The notes under the pieces were generated by a model, which had not been told where the DNA came from, ran no database searches, and saw only the letters and a list, made by a program, of their open reading frames with translations. Below are positions 20,961 through 29,492 of a stretch of 64,000 bases of DNA, piece by piece. The position numbers were made by a program, and so were the translations under genes. Numbering within the stretch: position 1 is the stretch's first letter; each line of letters starts with the position of its first letter. The stretch spans positions 1-64,000 of the forward strand of contig NZ_MLHN01000009.1 in the NCBI RefSeq assembly GCF_001999285.1. The letters are read 5' to 3'. The DNA comes from Rodentibacter genomosp. 1. GTDB taxonomy: Bacteria > Pseudomonadota > Gammaproteobacteria > Enterobacterales > Pasteurellaceae.

Positions 20961-21239
20961 CTATTCCGTTTTTGTTTCAGTTGTTTCTACAACTTCTGTC
21001 GCTTGTACATTATGGTGGTTATTATTGTGATGGGAAACGGAACGGGCAGGAACCACAGTAGAAATTGCGTGTTTATATACCATTTGATTAACAGTATTTT
21101 TTAATAGAATCACAAATTGATCGAATGATTCAATTTGACCTTGCAATTTAATCCCATTGACAAGATAAATTGACACGGGAATACGTTCGCGACGTAATGC
21201 ATTCAAGTAAGGATCTTGTAAAGATTGTCCTTTTGCCAT
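20961..21239 (-). CDS. hfq: RNA chaperone Hfq
   Basis: 92 residues. The Sm1 region ([20 protein letters not shown] to [10 protein letters not shown]) and Sm2 motif [12 protein letters not shown] are intact, and the C-terminal tail is short, His/Asn-rich and acidic at the end. Hfq hexamers pair small RNAs with mRNAs and guide them to RNase E, whose gene is 1.5 kb away. Unlike enteric genomes, no miaA or hflX flanks it here; it seems to be a single-gene unit divided from rluC by 89 bases. Confidence 0.98.
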   Translation of the reverse strand: MAKGQSLQDPYLNALRRERIPVSIYLVNGIKLQGQIESFDQFVILLKNTVNQMVYKHAISTVVPARSVSHHNNNHHNVQATEVVETTETKTE

Positions 21240-21328
21240 TTTGCTATCCTTTTTGTTGTCGTTATTATGAAAATGTTGATAGAAACCTGCTGTCTCCGCG
21301 CCAATATAGCAATAAATGTTAAATTTGT

Positions 21329-22297
21329 CTATTTGCTTTCCCTTAACTTTTTCAGTATTGTCTTCATCTTTTCATCAAGAGGAGCGTTTATCCGCAATGT
21401 TTCATTTGTTTTTGGGTGTTCAAAACGAATAGAGAAAGCGTGCAAAAATAAACGATTTAAGCCAAGAGTTTTCATTTTTTCATCAAAATCTTTATCACCA
21501 TATTTATCGTCTAGTGCAATTGGATGCCCCATGTATTGAGTGTGGACACGAATTTGATGGGTTCGCCCGGTGATCGGTGACGCTTTTATTAATGTGGCAT
21601 TCGGATAACGTTCTTCAATAGAAAAACGGGTTTCAGAAGGTTTACCTTGTTCATTGACTCGTACAATACGTTCGCCACTAGAAAGTTCATTTTTTAATAA
21701 TGGCGCTTTCACTATTTTTATATGGGACTGCCATTGTCCACGCACCAAAGCCAAATAATCTTTTTGCATTGTTTTCAGACGAAGTTGTTCGTGTAGATTT
21801 CGTAGTGCCGAACGCTTTTTCGCGATAAGCAGAATACCGGATGTATCCCGATCTAAACGATGTACTAACTCTAAAAAACGGGCCTCCGGACGTAAGGCAC
21901 GTAATGCTTCAATTACACCAAAATTTAACCCGCTTCCCCCGTGTACAGCAATACCGGAAGGTTTATTTAGCACAATTAAACAATCATCCTCAAACAAAAT
22001 TTTATATTCAAGATCCGCAACTTTATTTAAGTTTTTCGATACCGGTGCGTTATTTTTTTCTGTTGTGCGCACAGGCGGTATGCGCACCACATCATTCGTT
22101 TGTAATTTATACTCAGGCTTAATGCGTCCTTTATTCACTCTCACTTCACCTTTGCGAACGATGCGATAAATCAAACTTTTTGGTACACCTTTGAGTTTCG
22201 ACAACAAATAATTATCTATGCGCTGACCGGCTTCATCTTCACTGATTGTGAGTATTTTTACAGAGGCATTGATGATGTTTTCTTTCTGTTCTGTCAT
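21329..22297 (-). CDS. rluC: 23S rRNA pseudouridine synthase RluC
   Basis: 322 residues. An S4 domain (about 20-80, [20 protein letters not shown]) precedes an RluA-type catalytic domain with the active-site aspartate in [12 protein letters not shown] near 145 and the GRTHQIRVH motif near 242. RluC modifies U955, U2504 and U2580 of 23S rRNA in E. coli. It is divergent from rne, the same arrangement as in enteric bacteria. The RluD paralogue is less likely given that neighbour. Confidence 0.93.
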   Translation of the reverse strand: MTEQKENIINASVKILTISEDEAGQRIDNYLLSKLKGVPKSLIYRIVRKGEVRVNKGRIKPEYKLQTNDVVRIPPVRTTEKNNAPVSKNLNKVADLEYKILFEDDCLIVLNKPSGIAVHGGSGLNFGVIEALRALRPEARFLELVHRLDRDTSGILLIAKKRSALRNLHEQLRLKTMQKDYLALVRGQWQSHIKIVKAPLLKNELSSGERIVRVNEQGKPSETRFSIEERYPNATLIKASPITGRTHQIRVHTQYMGHPIALDDKYGDKDFDEKMKTLGLNRLFLHAFSIRFEHPKTNETLRINAPLDEKMKTILKKLRESK

Positions 22298-22700
22298 TTT
22301 TTCACCTTTCTAAAATTGGTGCGAATCATATCATAAAAGACTTATTGAGGGTAATTCTCACCTTGCTAATTTATTGGTTTCTATGGATAATAGGGCGTCT
22401 TTTTACGCATAAAATTCCGTGTAGAAAATGACAAGTTTTGTTGATGGCGATTCAATGCAGCATTTGGCATAAGACATTGATAATCAGCATTTTTTCTCTA
22501 AATAAATGTGCCGCTTGCAGCGCGTGAAGAAATATCGCGTTGTTTTATAAAACAGTCCTTTTATTGTTTCATAACGTTATCAATGCACCCAGCAACATAC
22601 AATCGTGAGATTGACTGGCGCGAGAAACACGAGGTCGATAACGAAGCAAAGTGCGGTTTATTTTGAGGTACCTTTTAAAATTTAAGAAAGAGAATTGACA
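22298..22700 (+). promoter_or_regulatory. rluC-rne intergenic region with structured rne leader
   Basis: A 403-base divergent region. Near rne three helices nest: CGTTATC (22575-22581) with GATAACG (22637-22643), CCAG (22589-22592) with CTGG (22615-22618), and CAATC (22600-22604) with GATTG (22609-22613) closed by a GTGA loop. In E. coli a structured rne leader lets RNase E cut its own mRNA; this layout suggests an equivalent. An uptake signal lies at about 22649-22658. The pairings are seen in the sequence; the role is inference. Confidence 0.5.
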
Positions 22701-25469
22701 ATGAAAAGAATGTTAATTAATGCAACTCAAAAAGAAGAGTTGCGGGTGGCGCTTGTTGATGGACAACGCCTTTTTGATTTGGACATCGAAAGTCCGGGTC
22801 ATGAACAGAAAAAAGCGAATATCTACAAAGGAAAAATTACCCGAGTGGAACCGAGTCTTGAAGCGGCATTTGTCGATTATGGTGCAGAACGTCACGGTTT
22901 TTTACCTTTAAAAGAAATTGCCCGTGAATATTTTCCGGCAGATTATGTTTTCCAGGGGCGTCCAAATATTCGTGATATTTTGAGTGAAGGACAAGAAATT
23001 ATTGTTCAAGTGAATAAGGAAGAGCGCGGTAATAAAGGTGCGGCGCTCACAACCTTTGTTTCCCTTGCTGGAAGTTATTTGGTGATTATGCCAAATAACC
23101 CACGTGCTGGTGGTATTTCCCGTCGTATTGAAGGTGATGAACGTACTGAACTAAAAGAGGCATTAAGTTCTTTAGTGGTGCCGGAAGGTGTGGGGTTGAT
23201 TGTACGTACCGCAGGGGTTGGTAAATCACCGGAGGAACTGCAATGGGACTTAAAAGTATTGCTACACCATTGGGAGGCAATTAAACAAGCGTCACAAAGT
23301 CGACCGGCACCTTTCTTAATTCATCAAGAAAGTGATGTGATTGTTCGTGCGATTCGTGATTATTTACGCAGAGATATTGGTGAGATTTTAATTGATAGTC
23401 CGAAAATTTTTGAAAAGGCAAAAGCCCATATCAAATTGGTTCGTCCGGATTTTATCAATCGAGTGAAACTCTATCAGGGGGAGGTGCCACTTTTTAGCCA
23501 TTATCAGATTGAATCTCAAATTGAATCGGCATTCCAACGTGAAGTGCGTTTACCATCCGGTGGTTCTATTGTGATTGATGTCACAGAAGCTTTAACTGCG
23601 ATCGATATTAACTCGGCTCGTTCGACCCGGGGTGGTGATATTGAAGAAACGGCACTTAATACTAATCTTGAAGCGGCAGATGAAATTGCTCGTCAATTGC
23701 GTTTGCGTGATTTAGGGGGACTGGTCGTTATTGACTTTATTGATATGACACCGGTTCGCCACCAAAGAGAGGTGGAAAATCGTATACGTGATGCGGTACG
23801 CCAAGACCGTGCTCGGATTCAAATTAGTCGAATTTCTCGTTTCGGTTTATTGGAAATGTCCCGTCAACGTTTAAGTCCATCATTGGGGGAATCTTCTCAT
23901 CATATTTGCCCTCGTTGTCAGGGTACGGGGAAAGTCCGAGATAATGAATCTCTGTCTTTGTCAATTTTACGCTTAATTGAAGAAGAAGCGCTAAAAGAAA
24001 ATACCAAGCAAGTTCATACGATTGTGCCGGTGCAAATTGCTTCTTACCTTTTAAATGAGAAACGTAAAGCTATCAGTAGTATTGAAAAGCGTCATAGTGT
24101 TGATGTGATCGTGGTGCCAAATGAAGCGATGGAAACGCCTCATTTCAGCGTATTTCGCGTCCGCGATGGAGAAGAAGTGAATGAACTTAGCTACAATTTA
24201 GCGAAAATTCATTGTTTGCAAGATGATACGGGAGACGAAGCTTTAACGTCTCGAAATTCTGATACCATTGTGGTGCAAGAGCAAGTAGCGGTAGAAAGTG
24301 CGGCTGTATCACTTTCTATTTCGGAGGCTGCTCCAACACCGTTAGAGCGTAAATCAAAAGAGCCATCGTTACTTGTAAAATTTATGGCTAAAATTAAACG
24401 CTTATTTACTTCTGAGAATGTAGAGGAAGAAAAAAATAAAAGCAAAAATAATCGCGCTCGTCATAATCGAACCCCGCGCCGGCCACAAGAACAGCGTGTG
24501 ATACGTCGCACCAAAGTGGAAAATAATGATACGCCAAAATTTGAAGAGGATAATGTGCGTTTAACGCGTGAGCGTAACCAACGTCGTTCTCGTCGAAATA
24601 ATACTGTGGATGAAAGTATTATTGAAAGTGCGGTCAATTTGCCTCCTGTTTTAGAGAATAAACCGGAAGAGAAAACGGAGCAAACTGTTGTACAACGTCG
24701 TCAACGTCGCGATTTAAATAAACGTGTACGAATAGATGATAATGAGCCAAGTGTTGAAACGGTTCAAACAGCGACTGAAGAAAAACAACCTCATCAGGAA
24801 CGTCAAGAACGTCAGCGCCGTATGCCACGTCATCTACGTGTCGCAAATAATCAACGCCGTCGTCGTTATGAAGCTAAATCTCCAATGCCATTGTTTGCAG
24901 CAGTTGTTTCACCTGAATTAGCAAGTGGTAAGGTATGGATGGATTATTCAACGGTAAATGCCTCCTCTCCTAAAGAGAATCAATTCTTATCCGTCGATGA
25001 ATTGCTTGAGCAAGAGAAAACCAAGAAAGGGTTTATTACACCGGCTACCGGCATTGTGATTGAGGAGAGTCCTGTGGAAATTAAACCTGCATTGGACTTC
25101 ATTACACAACCGGCAAATGAATCAGTACAGAAAAAAGTCCAAGAGTCATTAGAACGTCTTCACGCTAAAGATAACGCTCAAAATGACGAACCTTCTGTGG
25201 TATTAATGCAGCCTGAAAAGCCGGAGATAGGAAATACCGTAGAATTTGCCCGCACTTATACATTTGACGGTCGCTTAGGGACAGTTTCTTCTGTTGTTCA
25301 TACAAAAGCGGAAATGACACTCGCAAAAGCAAGTGAGGAAATGGGCAAACCTTTTGCTATTATTGAATGGATGGAATCTCGCTATTATTTTTATGGTAAA
25401 GGTTCTGCCGGTCATCATAGTGCGATTAGTCATGTCTATTCTGAGCCAACCCAAGCGAAGATTGAATAA
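22701..25469 (+). CDS. rne: Ribonuclease E
   Basis: 922 residues from ATG 22701 ([10 protein letters not shown]); a TTG two codons upstream is not needed. The catalytic half has an S1 RNA-binding domain (about 37-120), a 5'-sensor region, the DNase I-like domain with acidic residues in [18 protein letters not shown] (near 303) and VVIDFIDM (near 346), and the zinc-link CPRCQGTG near 405. After about 530 comes the disordered scaffold with Arg-rich RNA-binding stretches ([26 protein letters not shown]). It is shorter than the E. coli enzyme because of a reduced scaffold. Essential for mRNA decay and tRNA/rRNA processing. Confidence 0.97.
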   Translation: MKRMLINATQKEELRVALVDGQRLFDLDIESPGHEQKKANIYKGKITRVEPSLEAAFVDYGAERHGFLPLKEIAREYFPADYVFQGRPNIRDILSEGQEIIVQVNKEERGNKGAALTTFVSLAGSYLVIMPNNPRAGGISRRIEGDERTELKEALSSLVVPEGVGLIVRTAGVGKSPEELQWDLKVLLHHWEAIKQASQSRPAPFLIHQESDVIVRAIRDYLRRDIGEILIDSPKIFEKAKAHIKLVRPDFINRVKLYQGEVPLFSHYQIESQIESAFQREVRLPSGGSIVIDVTEALTAIDINSARSTRGGDIEETALNTNLEAADEIARQLRLRDLGGLVVIDFIDMTPVRHQREVENRIRDAVRQDRARIQISRISRFGLLEMSRQRLSPSLGESSHHICPRCQGTGKVRDNESLSLSILRLIEEEALKENTKQVHTIVPVQIASYLLNEKRKAISSIEKRHSVDVIVVPNEAMETPHFSVFRVRDGEEVNELSYNLAKIHCLQDDTGDEALTSRNSDTIVVQEQVAVESAAVSLSISEAAPTPLERKSKEPSLLVKFMAKIKRLFTSENVEEEKNKSKNNRARHNRTPRRPQEQRVIRRTKVENNDTPKFEEDNVRLTRERNQRRSRRNNTVDESIIESAVNLPPVLENKPEEKTEQTVVQRRQRRDLNKRVRIDDNEPSVETVQTATEEKQPHQERQERQRRMPRHLRVANNQRRRRYEAKSPMPLFAAVVSPELASGKVWMDYSTVNASSPKENQFLSVDELLEQEKTKKGFITPATGIVIEESPVEIKPALDFITQPANESVQKKVQESLERLHAKDNAQNDEPSVVLMQPEKPEIGNTVEFARTYTFDGRLGTVSSVVHTKAEMTLAKASEEMGKPFAIIEWMESRYYFYGKGSAGHHSAISHVYSEPTQAKIE

Positions 25470-25559
25470 GAAAAATAAGATTGGCACAGTAATGTGCCAA
25501 TTTTTTCATCTAAAATTGAGGTAAAATTAATCATTCGAAAAAATATTGTTTTTTTACTA

Positions 25560-25588
25560 TTGACGAGGTTAGGTAAAAAACGTATTAT
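25560..25588 (+). promoter_or_regulatory. Sigma-70 promoter of the tRNA gene
   Basis: TTGACG (25560-25565) and TATTAT (25583-25588) stand 17 bases apart, a near-consensus promoter about 18 bases before the tRNA 5' end. Confidence 0.75.
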
Positions 25589-25606
25589 CCACCTCGCTTA
25601 AATCAC

Positions 25607-25696
25607 GGAGGAATGGTCGAGTGGTTGAAGGCACCGGTCTTGAAAACCGGCGAGGGTTTACGCCCTCCGTGAGTTCGAATCTCACTTCCTCCGCCA
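25607..25696 (+). tRNA. serT: tRNA-Ser (anticodon UGA)
   Basis: 90 bases including an encoded CCA. The acceptor stem GGAGGAA pairs with TTCCTCC, and G73 is the serine discriminator. The anticodon stem CCGGT/ACCGG encloses loop CTTGAAA with anticodon TGA at 25641-25643. The long variable arm (CGAGGGTTTACGCCCTCCG) and GTTCGAATC T arm confirm a class II serine tRNA. It has its own promoter and terminator and reads UCA and related serine codons. Confidence 0.98.
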
Positions 25697-25707
25697 TTAA
25701 ATTTTTA

Positions 25708-25743
25708 AGATCCCCTAATCAAAAGTTAGGGGATTTTGCTTTT
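25708..25743. terminator. Terminator after tRNA-Ser
   Basis: ATCCCCTAA (25710-25718) and TTAGGGGAT (25726-25734) form a 9-bp stem followed by TTTTGCTTTTTT. It also faces the convergent priC gene. Confidence 0.85.
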
Positions 25744-25786
25744 TTATTATCAATAATTTTCAGTGGAATAGAGTGGTTGGTGACGG

Positions 25787-26368
25787 TTATTTTTCTGAGT
25801 TATTTTTAATTTCTTGTTCTTCTTTAAAAGCTAAATATTCCTCTAATAGATCAATTGCTTCTTGGCATTTTTGACGGCGGTATTTATAGCCCTCTGCTAA
25901 TCTTATTATTTTTTTCTGTTCTTCAGGATTTTTTTCAATACTTATCAGATCTTTCTGCTGTAGGTATAAATTGTTCAGCTGTTCGAGAGCCTCATAATAT
26001 TTTTCTAAACGTTCACGTGGTGGCAGTTTGTGAACATCGTGATGTGCTTTTTTTACCGGGGATGTTTTAGGTTTTGGTGAAATAGGTTGATGTTGTTTTC
26101 GATTTAGCGCCTCAGATAGTGCGCGACATTGTTTGAGTAAATGCTCGGTAATGAACTTGTAGTGATCAATATCAGTTGAATAAAGGGATTTTATTTTTTT
26201 TAAGGTTGTCTCAATTTCAGCAAAATAAAATGCAGTAGTTTGTCCATTTTCGCTAAATAAAGTACGGTCAAATTTAGTGAAAATTTTTTCTTCTTGTCGT
26301 GATGAATAGATTTGTTGTAGCTGTTGAACCTTTTGTTCTAGCGTGTTGATGAGTTGTTGAATGCGCAT
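25787..26368 (-). CDS. priC: Primosomal replication protein PriC
   Basis: 193 residues from ATG 26368 (MRIQQLINTL); the frame extends upstream through a terminator, so the longer start is rejected. The protein is almost all helix, with the PriC pattern: an N-terminal bundle (LEQKVQQLQQIY, LFSENGQTTAFYFAEIE), a basic Pro-rich linker near 115 and a C-terminal bundle (LPPRERLEKYYEALEQLN, YKYRRQKCQEAI). PriC helps reload DnaB at stalled forks together with PriA or Rep. Its ribosome binding site lies inside the terminator hairpin of the upstream transporter gene. Confidence 0.88.
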   Translation of the reverse strand: MRIQQLINTLEQKVQQLQQIYSSRQEEKIFTKFDRTLFSENGQTTAFYFAEIETTLKKIKSLYSTDIDHYKFITEHLLKQCRALSEALNRKQHQPISPKPKTSPVKKAHHDVHKLPPRERLEKYYEALEQLNNLYLQQKDLISIEKNPEEQKKIIRLAEGYKYRRQKCQEAIDLLEEYLAFKEEQEIKNNSEK

Positions 26369-26370
26369 AA

Positions 26371-26393
26371 AAAAATCCCCCTGAGGGGGGATT
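26371..26393 (-). terminator. Terminator of the YuiF-type gene overlapping the priC ribosome binding site
   Basis: On the minus strand AATCCCCC and GGGGGATT form a stem with loop near CTCA, followed by seven T. The GGGGGA in the 3' arm is also the only ribosome binding site for priC, whose ATG follows at once. Confidence 0.8.
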
Positions 26394-26400
26394 ATAATCG

Positions 26401-27753
26401 TTAAAGGTACATTGCGGCAATCCAGCCGAAGATAATGAGTGGAATATTGTAGTGAATGAACGTAGGTACAACAGAATCCCAAATGTGGTCGTGTTTACCA
26501 TCCATATTTAAACCTGATGTTGGCCCTAATGTCGAGTCAGAGGCAGGCGATCCTGCGTCACCTAATGCAGCGGCAACCCCTACAATAGAGACCGTCGCTA
26601 ATGGAGAGAAGCCAAAGGATAAGCAAAGTGGCACATAAATTGAGGTAATAATAGGAACTGTTGAGAAAGAAGAGCCTATTCCCATGGTGATGAGCAAACC
26701 AACAAGTAACATCAAAAATGCGGCCAAGCCCTTACTTTGAATTGCACCATTACTAAGGTTTTGCACTAAATCTGTCACACCTGTGGTGGCATTAATGACG
26801 TTAGCAAATCCTGAAGCAGCAATCATCACAAATCCAATCATCGCCATTAAACGCAAGCCTTGTTGGAAGATATCATTACTTTCTTTGAGTTTGAAGATAC
26901 CAAATACAGCGAAAATAACCAAACCGATCAAGCCACCAATGATTGTTGAGCTGGTGACTAATTGTGTTGCGAAGGTTGCGACAATAGCAATTAAACTTGT
27001 CGTGATGTGTTTTGGTTGAATATTCGCAATATGCGCTTCAATTTCCTTGGTAGTCGGTTCTTTAATAGCTACATTGTATTCACGAGGTTTGCGATAAGTG
27101 ATGAAGACTGCTGTTAATAGCCCCAAGATCATGCCGGCGACCGGTAGTAACATTGCCAGTGAAACTTGGGCGACATCAGTTTGTAAGCCGAGCGATGCTC
27201 CTGCTTGATTGATATTTTTCACCAAAATACTTTCAATAAAGATTTTACCAAAGCCCACCGGTAAAAGCATATAGGTAGCGGTTAAACCAAAGGTGAGTAC
27301 ACATGCCACTGCTCGGCGATCAATTTTTAGACGATTAAAGATTGATAATAGTGGCGGGATAATAATAGGAATAAAGGCAATATGTACCGGTAATAGGTTT
27401 TGAGATGAAATCGCAAATAGAGCCAATATTGCAAAAATTAAATACTTAAACCAAGCAAGATTGTTGCCTGTTGGCGTTTTATTAATTTTTTTGATGATTT
27501 TATAGGCGAGTAAATCAGTGATGCCTGATTTCGAGATTGCGATAGCAAAGGCGCCAAGCATGGCATAATTCATGGCAACTTCAGCACCACCCCCTAATCC
27601 TCCGGTGAAGGTTTCGATGGTTTTTGTTAAACCAAGATCACCGAATAAACCGGCGGTGAGTGCAGCGATCACGAGAGCGATCACAACATTGATACGTAGT
27701 AGACTCAGTGCAAGTAGCACAATTATTGAGATAACAACGGGGTTTGATAACAT
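26401..27753 (-). CDS. yuiF: YuiF-type Na+/H+ antiporter-family transporter, probable histidine transporter
   Basis: 450 residues with about eleven membrane helices and the family motifs GGLGGGAEVAMNYAMLGAFA near 50-70, and LGDAGSPASDSTLGPTSGLN near 405-425. The family is annotated as Na+/H+ antiporters. A His-rich leader peptide with a complete attenuator stands before it, so histidine uptake is the likely job here; I recall comparative-genomic proposals to that effect for YuiF homologues. The start ATG has AAGGAAAAAACACA upstream. A homologue beside rnt is known to me from H. influenzae. Confidence 0.85.
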   Translation of the reverse strand: MLSNPVVISIIVLLALSLLRINVVIALVIAALTAGLFGDLGLTKTIETFTGGLGGGAEVAMNYAMLGAFAIAISKSGITDLLAYKIIKKINKTPTGNNLAWFKYLIFAILALFAISSQNLLPVHIAFIPIIIPPLLSIFNRLKIDRRAVACVLTFGLTATYMLLPVGFGKIFIESILVKNINQAGASLGLQTDVAQVSLAMLLPVAGMILGLLTAVFITYRKPREYNVAIKEPTTKEIEAHIANIQPKHITTSLIAIVATFATQLVTSSTIIGGLIGLVIFAVFGIFKLKESNDIFQQGLRLMAMIGFVMIAASGFANVINATTGVTDLVQNLSNGAIQSKGLAAFLMLLVGLLITMGIGSSFSTVPIITSIYVPLCLSFGFSPLATVSIVGVAAALGDAGSPASDSTLGPTSGLNMDGKHDHIWDSVVPTFIHYNIPLIIFGWIAAMYL

Positions 27754-27765
27754 TGTGTTTTTTCC

Positions 27766-27825
27766 TTATAGATTAATGTGTGAATAGAGGGAAACGTTCA
27801 AGAAACAAAAGGGATAATGTCGCAT
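27766..27825 (-). CDS. Possible 19-residue upstream peptide
   Basis: After the attenuator, CAGGAG followed nine bases on by ATG opens a 19-codon frame (MRHYPFCFLN...) that stops 12 bases before the yuiF start. The ribosome binding site is stronger than many real ones here. It could couple translation into yuiF or be fortuitous. Nothing else supports it. Confidence 0.3.
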   Translation of the reverse strand: MRHYPFCFLNVSLYSHINL

Positions 27826-27847
27826 TGTTAATTTACTCCTGTATTAT

Positions 27848-27926
27848 AAAAGAAACCCCTCGAAAGTTGCCTTCCGAGGGGTAAGATTTTTCACTATCCT
27901 TTTGGCTCGGAAGATGTCTTCCAAGC
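27848..27926 (-). promoter_or_regulatory. Histidine attenuator: antiterminator and terminator hairpins
   Basis: On the minus strand four segments follow the leader peptide. Segment 1 (27926-27917, GCTTGGAAGA) pairs with segment 2 (27914-27905, TCTTCCGAGC). Segment 3 (27882-27870, with CCTCGGAAGG) pairs with segment 4 (27867-27855, with CGAGGGGT) and is followed by TTTCTTTTAT, a terminator. Segment 2 can instead pair with segment 3 (CTTCCGAG with CTCGGAAG), which prevents termination. UCUUUC at 27945-27940, just after the leader stop codon, can pair with GGAAGA of segment 1. A ribosome waiting at the His codons leaves that pairing free and so favours the antiterminator; this last step is inference. 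Confidence 0.85.
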
Positions 27927-27945
27927 ACGCCACATACCTGAAAGA

Positions 27946-27984
27946 TTATTCAGTGAAATGGTGATGATAGCGGATAATGTTCAT
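27946..27984 (-). CDS. His leader peptide, 12 residues
   Basis: MNIIRYHHHFTE, with three consecutive histidine codons (CAT CAC CAT), preceded by a good ribosome binding site (GGAG, eight bases before ATG). It lies just before mutually exclusive hairpins and upstream of a transporter gene, the standard arrangement of an attenuation leader. The peptide itself probably has no function. Confidence 0.85.
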   Translation of the reverse strand: MNIIRYHHHFTE

Positions 27985-28014
27985 ATTTAAATCTCCAAGT
28001 AAGAATTGTCTTTT

Positions 28015-28043
28015 AAACTACTGGAAAACGAAAACGATTGCAA
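28015..28043 (-). promoter_or_regulatory. Candidate promoter for the leader peptide and yuiF
   Basis: On the minus strand TTGCAA (28043-28038) and TAGTTT (28020-28015) are 17 bases apart, about 30 bases before the leader ATG. The -10 box is weak. Confidence 0.4.
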
Positions 28044-28061
28044 CCCCTCTTTTGGAAAAAT

Positions 28062-28745
28062 TTAAAGTGCGGTTGATTTTTCCTTCGTTTTTTCGTTTTC
28101 CGCTCTATTTAAGTGGGGAAATCCACCAAGATCTTTTAAATGATTTACCATATAACAGAACAATTCCGCAGTACGTTCAGTGTCATAGAGTGCAGAATGA
28201 GCTTGTTTGCCGTCGAAAGGGATGTTTGCGGCTTGGCAGGCTTTCACGAGTACCGTTTGTCCGAACATTAATCCTGCCAGACTTGCGGTATCAAACATTC
28301 CAAAGGGATGAAATGGGTTGCGTTTGACGCCGGTACGCTCCGCTGCAGCCATGACAAAACTTTGATCGAAAGCCGCATTATGTGCCACGATAATAGAACG
28401 CTGACAATCTGCTTCTTTTTGCCCACGGCGTACCATTTGGAATAACGCAGTGATCGCTTCTAATTCGGATACGGCACCGCGTAATGGATTGTGAATATCA
28501 ATGCCATTGAATTTCAATGATTCGGGGTTGATATTTGCCCCTTCAAAAGGTTCGATATGAAAATGACATTTTTGATCGGGCTGTAAATAGCCATTTTCAT
28601 CCATTTTTAGCGTAATAGCCGCCAGTTCTAATAGCGCATCTTTTTTAGCCTCAAAACCAGCCGTTTCCACATCAATAATGACAGGGAAATAGCCTCTGAA
28701 GCGATTTTTTAATTGATGATGATAAGGAATTTGAGAATCGGACAT
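28062..28745 (-). CDS. rnt: Ribonuclease T
   Basis: 227 residues, a DEDDh 3'-exonuclease that trims tRNA and other stable RNA ends. Exo I is [10 protein letters not shown] near 20-29, Exo II includes [13 protein letters not shown] near 120, and Exo III ends in [17 protein letters not shown] near 185-200. Length fits RNase T of gamma-proteobacteria. An uptake signal overlaps the C-terminal codons. It lies between yuiF and gloA on the same strand, as I recall for H. influenzae. Confidence 0.96.
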   Translation of the reverse strand: MSDSQIPYHHQLKNRFRGYFPVIIDVETAGFEAKKDALLELAAITLKMDENGYLQPDQKCHFHIEPFEGANINPESLKFNGIDIHNPLRGAVSELEAITALFQMVRRGQKEADCQRSIIVAHNAAFDQSFVMAAAERTGVKRNPFHPFGMFDTASLAGLMFGQTVLVKACQAANIPFDGKQAHSALYDTERTAELFCYMVNHLKDLGGFPHLNRAENEKTKEKSTAL

Positions 28746-28819
28746 AATCGTATCCTAAAAAAATAAAATAACGTAGACAACGCTACGTTATTAAAACCTT
28801 GCGGAAACTGACCGCACTT

Positions 28820-29227
28820 TTAATTACCGAGCCCGGCCTTTGCACTTTTATTTTCAATAAATTCGATTTTATAACCGTTAGGATCTTCTACAAAGGCTAT
28901 CACCGTACTACCGCCTTTTACCGGACCCGGTTCACGGGTGACTTTTCCACCCATAGTACGAACAGCTTCACAGGTGGTATAAATATCATCTACCCCGATA
29001 GCAATATGGCCATATGCTGTGCCGAGATCATATTCTGTCACCCCCCAATTATAAGTCAGTTCAATGACTGAGGATTTATCTTCATCATCGTAACCGAGAA
29101 AGGCTAAAGAGTATTTGTATTCAGGGTTTTCGCTGGTACGTAATAAACGCATGCCCAAAACCTCTTGATAAAATTTAATTGAGCGATCTAAATCGCCCAC
29201 ACGTAACATCGTATGTAAAATTCGCAT
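28820..29227 (-). CDS. gloA: Lactoylglutathione lyase (glyoxalase I)
   Basis: 135 residues from ATG 29227 ([14 protein letters not shown]), which has AAAGGACAAACCC before it; a longer frame from 29284 has no such site. It converts the methylglyoxal-glutathione adduct to lactoylglutathione. The four metal ligands are visible: His5, Glu in [11 protein letters not shown] near 56, His in [10 protein letters not shown] near 74 and Glu in GYKIEFIEN near 122. This is the short, nickel-type bacterial form. Confidence 0.97.
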   Translation of the reverse strand: MRILHTMLRVGDLDRSIKFYQEVLGMRLLRTSENPEYKYSLAFLGYDDEDKSSVIELTYNWGVTEYDLGTAYGHIAIGVDDIYTTCEAVRTMGGKVTREPGPVKGGSTVIAFVEDPNGYKIEFIENKSAKAGLGN

Positions 29228-29492
29228 GGGTTTGTCCTTTATAAATAATGTGAGGAAACGAAGTAAAATTATGCCATAGATCAAACTATAAATCAGTAAA
29301 AGTGGTGAAAGGCTTCAATTTATTAAGTCCGTTGGAAAAAATCCGACATTGTTTGATTTAAAATAAAATTGGAGTCTGATATGAGGGTTATACTTTACTT
29401 GGGTTGTTGAGATTTTACTTGAATGTTTTTGTAACGAAACGTTTATATTCTATTTCAATGAGCGTGTTTGGATTTTATACAGGGAGTTTGAT

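Noticed and set aside
25607-25696. Integration of a mobile element at tRNA-Ser
   Set aside because: The downstream region holds a normal terminator and priC; there is no integrase and no repeated tRNA 3' end in the window.
26369-26482. Longer N terminus for PriC
   Set aside because: It would read through the end of yuiF and its terminator; PriC homologues start at MRIQQLI.
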